Of a stretch of 6,294 nucleotides of DNA, positions 1-5,689 are shown one piece after another (positions within the stretch are counted from its first letter, which is position 1; each line of letters starts with the position of its first letter). Source of the stretch: an uncultured Sphingobium sp. (lineage in GTDB: Bacteria; Pseudomonadota; Alphaproteobacteria; Sphingomonadales; Sphingomonadaceae); NCBI GenBank assembly GCA_946479185.1, contig CAMLFF010000195.1, forward strand, positions 1 through 6,294. Direction: 5' to 3'. The notes under the pieces were generated by a model. The model worked only from the letters and a program-made list of their open reading frames with translations. It was not told where the DNA came from and did no database searches. The translations under genes were made by a program, and so were the position numbers.

Positions 1-41
1 AGATTGCCGACCAGAATGACCTTATTGACGCTGCCTGCCAT
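1..41 (-). CDS. ssb: Single-stranded DNA-binding protein, N-terminal fragment (cut by window edge)
   Basis: The minus strand from position 41 reads ATG and then encodes MAGSVNKVILVGN before the window ends. This is the characteristic beginning of bacterial SSB, the first beta strand of the OB fold that coats single-stranded DNA in replication, recombination and repair. A strong Shine-Dalgarno sequence (GGAGAG, 51 to 46) sits four to five bases upstream of the ATG, which supports the start. Only 13 complete codons are visible, so domain content and the acidic C-terminal tail cannot be checked. It lies 43 bp downstream of the feoB stop in the same direction. No clear terminator is visible between them, so cotranscription or a promoter inside the end of feoB are both possible. 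The identification rests on a short but distinctive N-terminus and the good ribosome binding site. Confidence 0.85.
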   Translation of the reverse strand, partial: MAGSVNKVILVGN

Positions 42-84
42 GAAGCTCTCCGAACTCGATATGCGATGAATGTTGATCCGCCGC

Positions 85-1950
85 TTATAGTCCTAGCGCT
101 ACAGCCGTCCAGTAAGTTGCGCCCGCTGCCAGCCAGGCGAGCACGAAAAGATAGCCGAGCATGAACAGCGGCCAGCGCCAGCCATTGGTCTCGCGCTTGG
201 TCACTGCGATGGTGGAGAGGCACTGCGGCGCGAATACGAACCATGCGAGGAAGGCCAGTGCAGTCGGCAGCGACCAGCGGCCCTGGAGCCGCTCACCGAG
301 GGAGCGCGCCGTCTGATCCTCGTCATCGCTTTCCTCAATCGCGTTGGCGGTTGCGAGCGCGGAGACCGCCACTTCACGCGCGGCCATTGCCGGGATGAGC
401 GCCAGGGCAATCTCATGGTTGAAGCCGATGGGGCGCAGCACGGGCTCGATCACGCTGGCGATCCGGCCCGCAACGCTATGCTCGACCGGGCTGATGCCGC
501 TGCCCTCCGGCGGCTTGGGGAAAGAGAGCAACAGCCACAGGATGATGGTGGTGGCGAAAATGATCGTGCCCGCGCGGCGCAGGAAGATCCAGGCGCGTTG
601 CCACAGCCCCAGCAGCACATCGCGCATCAGGGGCATTTGATATTTGGGCATTTCCATGAGGAAGCTGCCGCCCGGCCCCTTGACGACGCCAAGACGCAGC
701 AAGGTCGCCACGATCAACGCGCTCACGATGCCCGCCACATAAAGGGCGAGCAGCACGAGACCCTGCAACCCGATGCCGCCGCCAACGTCACGGTTTGGAA
801 TGAAGGCGGCGATGACGAGCGTGTAAACCGGCAAGCGCGCCGAACAGGTCATCAAGGGCGCGATGAGGATGGTGGTGAGGCGATCCTTGGGATCGGAAAT
901 CGTCCGCGTCGCCATGATACCGGGAATGGCGCAGGCAAAGCTGGAGAGCAGCGGAATGAAGGCGCGGCCCGAAAGCCCAACGCGCGCCATCAAGCCATCC
1001 ATGAGGAAGGCAGCGCGGGTCATATAGCCGGTCGCCTCCAGCAGCAGGATGAAGAAGAAGAGGATGAGAATCTGCGGCAGGAACACGAGGACGGAGCCGA
1101 CGCCGTTGATGATGCCTTGCACGATGAGACCGCGCAAAAACCCTTCTGGCAAGATCGCCTCGACAATGCCCTGCAAGGCTGCAAAGCCATCCTCAATCCA
1201 GGTCATCGGCGCTTCGGACCAGCCGAACACGGCCTGAAAAATCAGGAACAACAGGCCGAACAATATGAGAGGACCCGAGAAGGGATTGAGCACGATCTTG
1301 TCGATCTGGCTGGTGAAGCGCCGACTCGGCGTTTCTGCCACGATCGCGCGGGCAGCGATTCGCTGCGCCTGCGTGCGCAACTCTGCTTCGCTGCGTGGCG
1401 GTAACGCCGCCTGCACGGGCTGCGCAGCTTCATGCTCCGGCAAGGCAGCAGAAACAGCTGCACGCAATTCATCCAGACCCCGCCGCCGCACAGCCACGGT
1501 GGAGATCACCGGAACGCCCAGATCAGCCGAGAGGCGCGCTGCGTCCAGCTCCAGCCCGTCCCGCGTGGCAAGGTCGACCATGTTGAGCGCGACGACACAG
1601 GGCGAACCCAGCGCGATAAGCTCCAAAGCGAAGCGCAGATGATTGTCGAGATTGGCGGCATCCAGCACGATGATCAGCAGATCGGGCCGCCGCTCGCCTT
1701 CCTGATAGCCGAAGATCACATTGCGCGTGACTTCTTCATCGGGGCTTTTCGCATCGAGGCTATAGGTCCCTGGCAGATCGATAATATCGACATTGCGGCC
1801 ATCCGGCAGCGCGAGACGACCATATTTGCGCTCCACGGTGACACCGGGATAATTGCCCACATGCTGGCGCGCGCCGGTGAGCGCGTTGAAGAGCGCGCTT
1901 TTGCCTGCATTGGGATTGCCGACCAATGCGATCATGCCAACATGATCCAT
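85..1950 (-). CDS. feoB: Ferrous iron transport protein B (GTP-binding inner-membrane Fe(II) transporter)
   Basis: FeoB imports Fe(II) across the inner membrane, using a cytosolic N-terminal G domain coupled to a polytopic core. The G motifs are clear: P-loop GNPNAGKS near residues 11-18, the G2 threonine in YPGVTVE near 38, DLPG near 58-61 and NMVD near 123-126. The membrane part begins near residue 225. It carries the two Gate regions and three conserved cysteines, in SFACAIPG, PLMTCSARLP and FAPQCLS, plus an AAREV motif near 523. The length of 621 aa is shorter than the 773 aa of E. coli FeoB but close to many alphaproteobacterial forms. I chose the ATG at 1950 because GGGAG lies 7 bases upstream of it; a GTG at 1953 is the alternative and adds one residue. 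The ATG shares one base with the feoA stop (TGATG), which implies translational coupling. No FeoC-like gene follows; ssb does. Confidence 0.97.
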   Translation of the reverse strand: MDHVGMIALVGNPNAGKSALFNALTGARQHVGNYPGVTVERKYGRLALPDGRNVDIIDLPGTYSLDAKSPDEEVTRNVIFGYQEGERRPDLLIIVLDAANLDNHLRFALELIALGSPCVVALNMVDLATRDGLELDAARLSADLGVPVISTVAVRRRGLDELRAAVSAALPEHEAAQPVQAALPPRSEAELRTQAQRIAARAIVAETPSRRFTSQIDKIVLNPFSGPLILFGLLFLIFQAVFGWSEAPMTWIEDGFAALQGIVEAILPEGFLRGLIVQGIINGVGSVLVFLPQILILFFFILLLEATGYMTRAAFLMDGLMARVGLSGRAFIPLLSSFACAIPGIMATRTISDPKDRLTTILIAPLMTCSARLPVYTLVIAAFIPNRDVGGGIGLQGLVLLALYVAGIVSALIVATLLRLGVVKGPGGSFLMEMPKYQMPLMRDVLLGLWQRAWIFLRRAGTIIFATTIILWLLLSFPKPPEGSGISPVEHSVAGRIASVIEPVLRPIGFNHEIALALIPAMAAREVAVSALATANAIEESDDEDQTARSLGERLQGRWSLPTALAFLAWFVFAPQCLSTIAVTKRETNGWRWPLFMLGYLFVLAWLAAGATYWTAVALGL

Positions 1951-2195
1951 CACGCCGCTCCCGTCCGCACATCAATGGCGGCAGCATGAGTCGCGCGCAT
2001 GGCAACAATCATCCGGCCAATGCGACAGGCATGAGCGCCCTTGCCGGTAAACCCAGCCCTGTGCAGCAATTCGATGCTAGCACCTTCATGCAGCCCCAAT
2101 TCGCGCAGGCGCTTCCCGTCAGAATCCGGGATGGCAGACCAGTCGATCGTTTCGACATAGGCCGGAGAATTGGGAGCAAGCTGGGTGAGGCGCAC
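1950..2195 (-). CDS. feoA: Ferrous iron transport protein A (FeoA, SH3-like domain)
   Basis: An 81-residue cytosolic protein with the FeoA SH3-like fold. FeoA is a small partner required for FeoB-mediated Fe(II) uptake and thought to contact FeoB directly. The recognisable segments are LRELGLHEGASIELLHRAG (about residues 30-48) and the closing strands IGRMIVAMRATHAAAIDV (about 59-76). The frame ends in TGA overlapping the feoB start, which fixes the pair as one operon. The start is less certain: the only suitable initiator is a GTG at 2195 giving MRLTQLAP, and the bases before it on the coding strand are pyrimidine-rich (CATTCCCTCC), with no Shine-Dalgarno sequence. No ATG lies nearby in frame, and an upstream ATT seems less likely. 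The match to FeoA N-termini supports GTG. Confidence 0.93.
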   Translation of the reverse strand: MRLTQLAPNSPAYVETIDWSAIPDSDGKRLRELGLHEGASIELLHRAGFTGKGAHACRIGRMIVAMRATHAAAIDVRTGAA

Positions 2196-2277
2196 GGAGG
2201 GAATGACTTTCGATGAATTCGCTATCGACTATCAATAACATCAAGCGCAGGCAAGCTATGCCTCAGCTCAGGATGTT
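2196..2277 (-). promoter_or_regulatory. Intergenic leader of feoAB; possible promoter and iron-responsive site
   Basis: This 82-bp gap between the COQ9-family gene and feoA is AT-richer than its surroundings. On the coding strand it contains GATAGTCGATAG (2233 to 2222), a direct repeat of GATAG with a 7-bp period, preceded by TTATT. Imperfect tandem GATA-type hexamers of this kind resemble degenerate Fur-family sites, and Feo operons are commonly iron-repressed. A TTGATA near 2236 could serve as a -35 element, but no convincing -10 follows at the right distance. The position and base composition are what is seen; promoter and Fur binding are inference, and no clean 19-bp Fur box is present. 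Confidence 0.3.
2249..2263 (-). terminator. Small hairpin after the COQ9-family gene; weak terminator candidate
   Basis: On the coding strand AGGCA-TAGCT-TGCCT forms a perfect 5-bp stem with a 5-base loop, 14 bases after the COQ9-family stop codon. Flanking TGAGC and GCTTG can extend it with two G-U pairs after a 2x2 internal loop. Only ATGTTATTG follows, not a T-tract, so it is at best a leaky intrinsic terminator or a 3'-end-stabilising hairpin separating the two transcription blocks. Confidence 0.25.
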
Positions 2278-2967
2278 TTACCGACCCGGATAGCGCAGGC
2301 GCCCAAGGAAGCGCGACATGCTGAACTGCTGATCTGCATCCGGCACAAACCGCGCCTTGGCCTTTTCAAAGCGCATGATTCCGTCGATCCGGCGGGCAAG
2401 AAATGCGCGAGTGTCGGCGAAATCCGCGCTCTCATCATTCACGAACACAAGCAAAGTGGCCGCATAGACGGTGCCGAGCGTCGTGCGTTTGGTGTAGTGA
2501 TTATAATCGGCCGATACGTCCCCTGCCGCGCGCCACATCATGTCCGCTGCACGCCAGCCGAGTTGCGCGGCGCAACGCAAATTGCCCGGCAGGGCGAGGA
2601 AAGACTGCGCACGCCGCAGCGCTTCCCGATTGGGCGCGAGGATAGCAAGCCGCGTCTCAATGAGCGCGGTGATGCGCTCGCGGATTTTCATGTCAGCGAG
2701 CCGCTCGGGTGGAAGCTGCGCGGCCATCTCATTATCGACACTGGCGAACCAGGCCTCGATCATGGCGCGCACGCCACCGGAAAAGGCGAGCGCCGCCACA
2801 TCACGATCAACCCCGGCATTGTCCGCCGCGGAGGCCACCGCATTTTTCGACCAGCCATCGAACGCCGCATTGGCGGCGACGAGCGGCGCGAGGCGCAGAC
2901 GGAGATCGTCCAGCGTCTCGTCTTGCGCGAGGCCGGATGGGTGAGCAGCGGTGGCGGTTGCGATCAT
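2278..2967 (-). CDS. COQ9-family protein (ubiquinone biosynthesis accessory protein)
   Basis: A 229-residue protein of the COQ9 family. Mitochondrial COQ9 has a TetR-like fold, binds isoprenoid lipid and assists the COQ7 hydroxylation step of ubiquinone synthesis; the alphaproteobacterial homologues are presumed to act similarly at the inner membrane. The family signature is very clear: AAFDGWSKNAV near residues 34-44, KIRERITALIETRL near 94-107, and the core block running from LGWRAADMMWRAAGD (136-150) into YNHYTKRTTLGTVYAATLLVF (155-175), followed by RRIDGIMRFEKAKA. The C-terminal SMSRFLGRLRYPGR is basic and amphipathic, suitable for membrane contact. There is no signal peptide and no DNA-binding helix of true TetR regulators. 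The ATG at 2967 is the only nearby start, with a purine stretch GGGTAGAG upstream that lies in a hairpin. It follows ribH by 42 bp, so cotranscription with the riboflavin genes is likely. Confidence 0.9.
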   Translation of the reverse strand: MIATATAAHPSGLAQDETLDDLRLRLAPLVAANAAFDGWSKNAVASAADNAGVDRDVAALAFSGGVRAMIEAWFASVDNEMAAQLPPERLADMKIRERITALIETRLAILAPNREALRRAQSFLALPGNLRCAAQLGWRAADMMWRAAGDVSADYNHYTKRTTLGTVYAATLLVFVNDESADFADTRAFLARRIDGIMRFEKAKARFVPDADQQFSMSRFLGRLRYPGR

Positions 2968-2974
2968 GATGATA

Positions 2975-3005
2975 GCTCTACCCGATTCGGCGCGCCTTGT
3001 AGAGC
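2975..3005 (-). repeat. Inverted repeat between ribH and the COQ9-family gene, covering the possible RBS
   Basis: GCTCTAC (2975-2981) and GTAGAGC (2999-3005) form a perfect 7-bp inverted repeat around a 17-base loop. That loop itself contains the near-palindrome CCGATTCGG (2982-2990) and the palindrome GGCGCGCC (2989-2996). It begins just past the ribH stop and ends 7 bases before the COQ9-family ATG. The purine-rich GGGTAGAG, which is the only candidate ribosome binding site, falls in the 3' arm. No T-run follows, so it is not a typical terminator. A translational or RNA-processing role is inference. Confidence 0.45.
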
Positions 3006-3009
3006 CATC

Positions 3010-3432
3010 TCAGTCGCGGAAGCTGCCTGCGATCTCAAGCATACGCATGGCCGCCTTGGCAGCCTCGCCGCCCTTGTCCTTCTGCGCAGGATCGGCCCGC
3101 ACGAGCGCCTGTGCTTCATCTTCCACAGTCAGGATGCCGTTGCCGATAGCGAGGCCATCCATCGCAAGCGCCATCAGGCCGTGCGCGCTCTCATTGGAGA
3201 CGACTTCGAAATGATAGGTCTCGCCGCGGATCACCACACCGATGGCAACGAACCCATCATAGCGCCCACTCTCGGCAGCCATTGCGATGGCGCCGGGAAT
3301 TTCCAGCGCACCGGGGACTGTGAGTACCTCCGCCTGATGGCCTGCCTCTTCCAGCGCAGCCTTTGCGCCCGCGATGAGCTGATCATTGAGATGATCGTAG
3401 AAGCGCGCCTCAACGATGAGAAATTTGGCCAT
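3010..3432 (-). CDS. ribH: 6,7-dimethyl-8-ribityllumazine synthase (lumazine synthase)
   Basis: This enzyme condenses 5-amino-6-ribitylamino-uracil with 3,4-dihydroxy-2-butanone 4-phosphate to give 6,7-dimethyl-8-ribityllumazine, the penultimate step of riboflavin synthesis, in the cytosol. The 140-residue length is slightly shorter than the usual 150-160. Visible family motifs are the aromatic substrate-stacking position in EARFYDHL (about 8-15), [14 protein letters not shown] (39-52), [22 protein letters not shown] (65-86) with the catalytic histidine expected at about 74, and [15 protein letters not shown] followed by KDKGGEAA near the C-terminus. The ATG at 3432 has a good Shine-Dalgarno sequence. 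It lies 31 bp after the transporter stop and 42 bp before the COQ9-family gene, in the same direction as ribB and ribE. All key residues appear intact. Confidence 0.96.
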   Translation of the reverse strand: MAKFLIVEARFYDHLNDQLIAGAKAALEEAGHQAEVLTVPGALEIPGAIAMAAESGRYDGFVAIGVVIRGETYHFEVVSNESAHGLMALAMDGLAIGNGILTVEDEAQALVRADPAQKDKGGEAAKAAMRMLEIAGSFRD

Positions 3433-3437
3433 GTCGG

Positions 3438-3443
3438 TCCTTT
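3438..3443 (-). promoter_or_regulatory. Ribosome binding site of ribH
   Basis: AAAGGA on the coding strand lies 5 bases before the ribH ATG. It is one of the few textbook Shine-Dalgarno sequences in the window and confirms the ATG at 3432 as start. Its presence also shows that ribH is translated independently rather than by overlap with the transporter gene 31 bp upstream. Confidence 0.7.
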
Positions 3444-3463
3444 CGAAACGTGAATTTGAAATA

Positions 3464-4327
3464 TCAGGGGAATGCTGCTGCGGCCAGCACGCCCAATGTG
3501 CCGACCATCACCAGCGACCCGCCAATGATGCGACGCATACCAAGCTTCTCCTTGAGGATCAGCGAGCCAAGCACAAGCCCGAACAGCACGCTCGATTCGC
3601 GAACCGCAGCCACGGCGCCGACCGGAGCCAGCCCCAAAGCGAAGAGCGCTGGCCCAAAGGAGATGATCGCCATCGCGCCTGCGCCCATGCCAGAGCGCCG
3701 GTCCTGCATCAGCAAGGCGAAGGCGCGGCGGCCATGTTGCGCGAGCAGGACGGCGGGCATGGAGAAAGAGCCAAGGAAGAAGAACCAGGCGATGAAGGTG
3801 AGCATATCGGGCGCGGCGCGCACGCCCTTGGCATCGACCAGCGTGTAACAGGTGGTGAGCAGGCCCGCGATGGCGGCAGCAGCAAAGCCTGCGGGCGAGA
3901 TCGACCGTCCGCGCGCAAGGGTGAGGATGCCAAAGCTGACCGTGGCGATGCCGATGACGACCAGGGGGTTCAGCCTGTCTCCGAGGAGCGCCATGCCCAA
4001 TATGGCGGTGAACACAGGCACAAAGCCGCGTGCGATCGGGTAGGCAGCGGTGAAATCACTGACCGAATAGGACCAGGAGAGGACAAGCTGATAGATGGCG
4101 TGGACGGCGACGGCGGCGATCAGCCAGGGCCACAAATTATCGGGCGGGAGGCCGATCCACAGGATGAATGGCAGCGCGAGCGCAAATTCGCAGATCCGAA
4201 TCCACGCCAGCGTCGCCAGCTTATTGTCACCCGATTTGAGCAGCGCGTGCGCAAAGGCCGATGTGATGGCGGAGAACAGCGCCAGAAGCAGCCCGGCGAT
4301 CATCGGCGCCGTGCCTGCAGCCATCAT
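3464..4327 (-). CDS. DMT-superfamily (EamA) membrane transporter within the riboflavin block
   Basis: A 287-residue polytopic inner-membrane protein with about ten hydrophobic segments (roughly residues 11-31, 40-59, 66-86, 93-117, 122-139, 147-165, 176-197, 216-235, 241-260 and 267-286). They form the two-fold repeat typical of EamA-domain drug/metabolite transporters. The conserved parts are [16 protein letters not shown] ending in GDRL in repeat one, and [23 protein letters not shown] with [12 protein letters not shown] in repeat two. The substrate cannot be read from the sequence. It sits between ribB and ribH, and its ATG shares a base with the ribB stop (TGATG). EamA-type RibN proteins carry riboflavin in rhizobia, so flavin or a precursor is a reasonable guess, unproven. 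Start options are GTG 4330, ATG 4327 and ATG 4324; I chose 4327 for the overlap. No strong Shine-Dalgarno is seen, which fits translational coupling. Confidence 0.9.
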   Translation of the reverse strand: MMAAGTAPMIAGLLLALFSAITSAFAHALLKSGDNKLATLAWIRICEFALALPFILWIGLPPDNLWPWLIAAVAVHAIYQLVLSWSYSVSDFTAAYPIARGFVPVFTAILGMALLGDRLNPLVVIGIATVSFGILTLARGRSISPAGFAAAAIAGLLTTCYTLVDAKGVRAAPDMLTFIAWFFFLGSFSMPAVLLAQHGRRAFALLMQDRRSGMGAGAMAIISFGPALFALGLAPVGAVAAVRESSVLFGLVLGSLILKEKLGMRRIIGGSLVMVGTLGVLAAAAFP

Positions 4328-5619
4328 CACATGCCCGTGATCGGTCGTTCCTCGACCACGGAGAGATCATAACCGTCCAGCGCGATGAGGGTATGGTGGC
4401 TGTTGGTCAGCAAAATCATGTCTCGCACGCCAAGCTCTGACAGGATTTGTGCGCCGACGCCGTAGTCGCGCAGCTCGTCCATGTCAGGTCCACTGCGTTC
4501 ACCAGTGATTGCGCGCGCCTTCATCTGGCGGCTGTAGCGATCCGGATCAGAACCATTGATGACGACGACCACGCCCGATCCAGCCTCGGCAATCATTTCC
4601 ATCGATCGTGAGAGCAAGCGCGATCGCTCGCCCTGCTCACCGAAAATGTCCGTGAACAGGGATATCTGATGCATGCGGACCATTGTGGGCGCGTCCGGCA
4701 TGATCTGTCCCTTGATGAGAGCAACCTGCTCGGTCTGGGTGGCCTGATTGAAGAAGGTGACTGCGCGCCAATCGCCGCCCCAACGGCTGTTGAAGCGGGC
4801 TTCGGCACGCCGCTCGATCATATGATCGTTGCGGCGGCGGTAGGCGATCAGGTCGCGGATCGTGCCGATCTTGAGCCGGTGCTTCTGCGCGAAGGGGATG
4901 AGGTCATCGAGGCGGGCCATCGTGCCATCATCCTTCATGATCTCGCAGATCACGCCCGATGGATTGAGCCCCGCAAGTCGCGCCACATCCACGGCAGCTT
5001 CGGTATGACCGGTGCGGACGAGCACGCCGCCATCGCGCGCAATGAGCGGGAAGACATGGCCCGGCGTCACGATATGTTCGGGACCTTTGGATGAATCGAT
5101 GGCGACCGCGACAGTGCGCGCGCGATCCGCTGCCGAGATGCCCGTGGTGACGCCATCGCGCGCCTCGATCGATACGGTGAATGCGGTCTCGTGCCGCGTG
5201 CCATTTTTGGCACTCATCAGATCGAGCTCAAGCTGCTCGATGCGCTGGCGAGAAAGCGCAAGGCAGATCAGGCCACGGCCATGCGTAGCCATGAAATTGA
5301 TGGCATCCGGCGTCGCCATTTGCGCGGGGATGACAAGATCGCCCTCATTCTCCCGGTCTTCATCATCGACGAGAATGAACATGCGGCCATTGCGCGCTTC
5401 ATTGATGATCTCTTCCGCGCTGGAAAGCGCGGTGCCATGCGCACGGGCGGCGAGATAGGTTTCCAGCTTGCCGAGCGTATCGGCGGTGGGATTCCAGTCC
5501 GCTTCGTCCATGCGGCGCAGGCTGTTGGCGTGCAGACCTGCTGCACGGGCCAAACCGGACCTTGAGATGGTGCCTTCGCGCACGAGGCTACGGACGTTTT
5601 CAATTAATTCGCTGCTCAT
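4327..5619 (-). CDS. ribB: 3,4-dihydroxy-2-butanone 4-phosphate synthase with N-terminal HTH and degenerate GTP cyclohydrolase II domain (RibBX-like)
   Basis: A 430-residue three-part protein. Residues 1-57 resemble a Cro/XRE-type helix-turn-helix: SRSGLARAAGL, then HANSLRRMDE as likely recognition helix, then TADTLGKLETYL. Residues 66-265 form the DHBP synthase domain, which converts ribulose 5-phosphate to DHBP and formate. Its motifs are DDEDRENEGD (85-94), ATHGRGLICLALS, TRHETAF with GVTTGISAADRA (about 141-167) and RTGHTEAAVDVARLAG (202-217). Residues 280-430 match RibA in layout and retain RDYGVGAQIL and the GYDLSVVEERPI end. The zinc site with three cysteines, normally in HSECLTGDVFGSLRCDC, is replaced by MHQISLFTDIFGEQGERSR, so GTP cyclohydrolase II activity is not expected. 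Such RibBX proteins are known in Proteobacteria. The ATG at 5619 has no Shine-Dalgarno but is preceded by a palindrome. It is followed at once by the overlapping transporter gene. Confidence 0.95.
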   Translation of the reverse strand: MSSELIENVRSLVREGTISRSGLARAAGLHANSLRRMDEADWNPTADTLGKLETYLAARAHGTALSSAEEIINEARNGRMFILVDDEDRENEGDLVIPAQMATPDAINFMATHGRGLICLALSRQRIEQLELDLMSAKNGTRHETAFTVSIEARDGVTTGISAADRARTVAVAIDSSKGPEHIVTPGHVFPLIARDGGVLVRTGHTEAAVDVARLAGLNPSGVICEIMKDDGTMARLDDLIPFAQKHRLKIGTIRDLIAYRRRNDHMIERRAEARFNSRWGGDWRAVTFFNQATQTEQVALIKGQIMPDAPTMVRMHQISLFTDIFGEQGERSRLLSRSMEMIAEAGSGVVVVINGSDPDRYSRQMKARAITGERSGPDMDELRDYGVGAQILSELGVRDMILLTNSHHTLIALDGYDLSVVEERPITGM

Positions 5620-5626
5620 GAAGAAG

Positions 5627-5655
5627 CGGTATCACATTGCAATGTGATTTGACAA
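5627..5655 (-). promoter_or_regulatory. Tentative ribB promoter overlapping the palindrome
   Basis: On the coding strand TTGTCA (5655 to 5650) is a five-of-six match to a sigma-70 -35 element, and a 17-base spacer leads to ATACCG (5632 to 5627), a poor -10. If real, the palindrome occupies the spacer, a classic position for repression, and transcription would begin within the first few bases of or just before the coding region, giving a leaderless or nearly leaderless message. That would be consistent with the absent Shine-Dalgarno sequence. The weak -10 keeps confidence low. Confidence 0.25.
5631..5648. promoter_or_regulatory. Perfect 18-bp palindrome upstream of ribB; operator candidate
   Basis: ATCACATTGCAATGTGAT is identical to its reverse complement over all 18 bases and ends 11 bp before the ribB start codon, in a 70-bp intergenic gap. 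It looks like a dimer binding site for a regulator. The half-site order (ATCACAT outward, ATGTGAT inward) is everted relative to a CRP/FNR site, so those are poor fits. As RNA it could fold into a 7-bp stem with a TGCA loop next to the start codon. The HTH domain fused to RibB is an obvious candidate binder, but this is inference. Confidence 0.6.
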
Positions 5656-5664
5656 GCTGGCACT

Positions 5665-5671
5665 ATCACAT
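5665..5671. promoter_or_regulatory. Additional operator half-site upstream of the palindrome
   Basis: ATCACAT here repeats the half-site of the 18-bp palindrome exactly. Half-site centres lie at 5634, 5645 and 5668, so the spacings are 11 and 23 bp, close to one and two helical turns. That places all three on roughly the same face of the DNA, as expected for cooperative binding. A 7-bp match can also arise by chance. Confidence 0.35.
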
Positions 5672-5689
5672 AGGTGCGCGAAATGCCGT

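Noticed and set aside
42..84. Terminator between feoB and ssb
   Set aside because: No stem-loop with a T-tract is visible in the 43-bp gap.
415..1404. Plus-strand open frame of 329 codons opposite feoB
   Set aside because: It is fully antisense to a clear FeoB. Its translation is rich in Gln, Glu, Arg and His with no recognisable domain, typical of the frame opposite hydrophobic membrane segments in GC-rich DNA.
1715..1724. ATCACATTGC inside feoB, matching one half of the ribB palindrome
   Set aside because: It is a single half without the symmetric partner, inside a conserved coding stretch (RNVIFGY); similar isolated 7-mers occur at 4261 and 4326. Chance is sufficient.
2278..2967. COQ9-family protein as a TetR transcription regulator
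   Set aside because: The fold is TetR-like, but the sequence carries the COQ9 lipid-binding core block rather than a TetR DNA-binding helix pair.
2497..3453. Plus-strand open frame of 318 codons opposite ribH and the COQ9-family gene
   Set aside because: It spans two well-supported genes and their gap on the other strand, has no recognisable motif, and has no good ribosome binding site.
3416..4372. Plus-strand open frame of 318 codons opposite the EamA transporter
   Set aside because: It is antisense to a clear membrane protein, with a low-complexity charged composition (many Gly, Asp, Gln, Arg), as expected of a shadow.
5631..5648. CRP/FNR binding site
   Set aside because: CRP-type sites read TGTGA-N6-TCACA; here the halves are in the opposite order (TCACA-N6-TGTGA).
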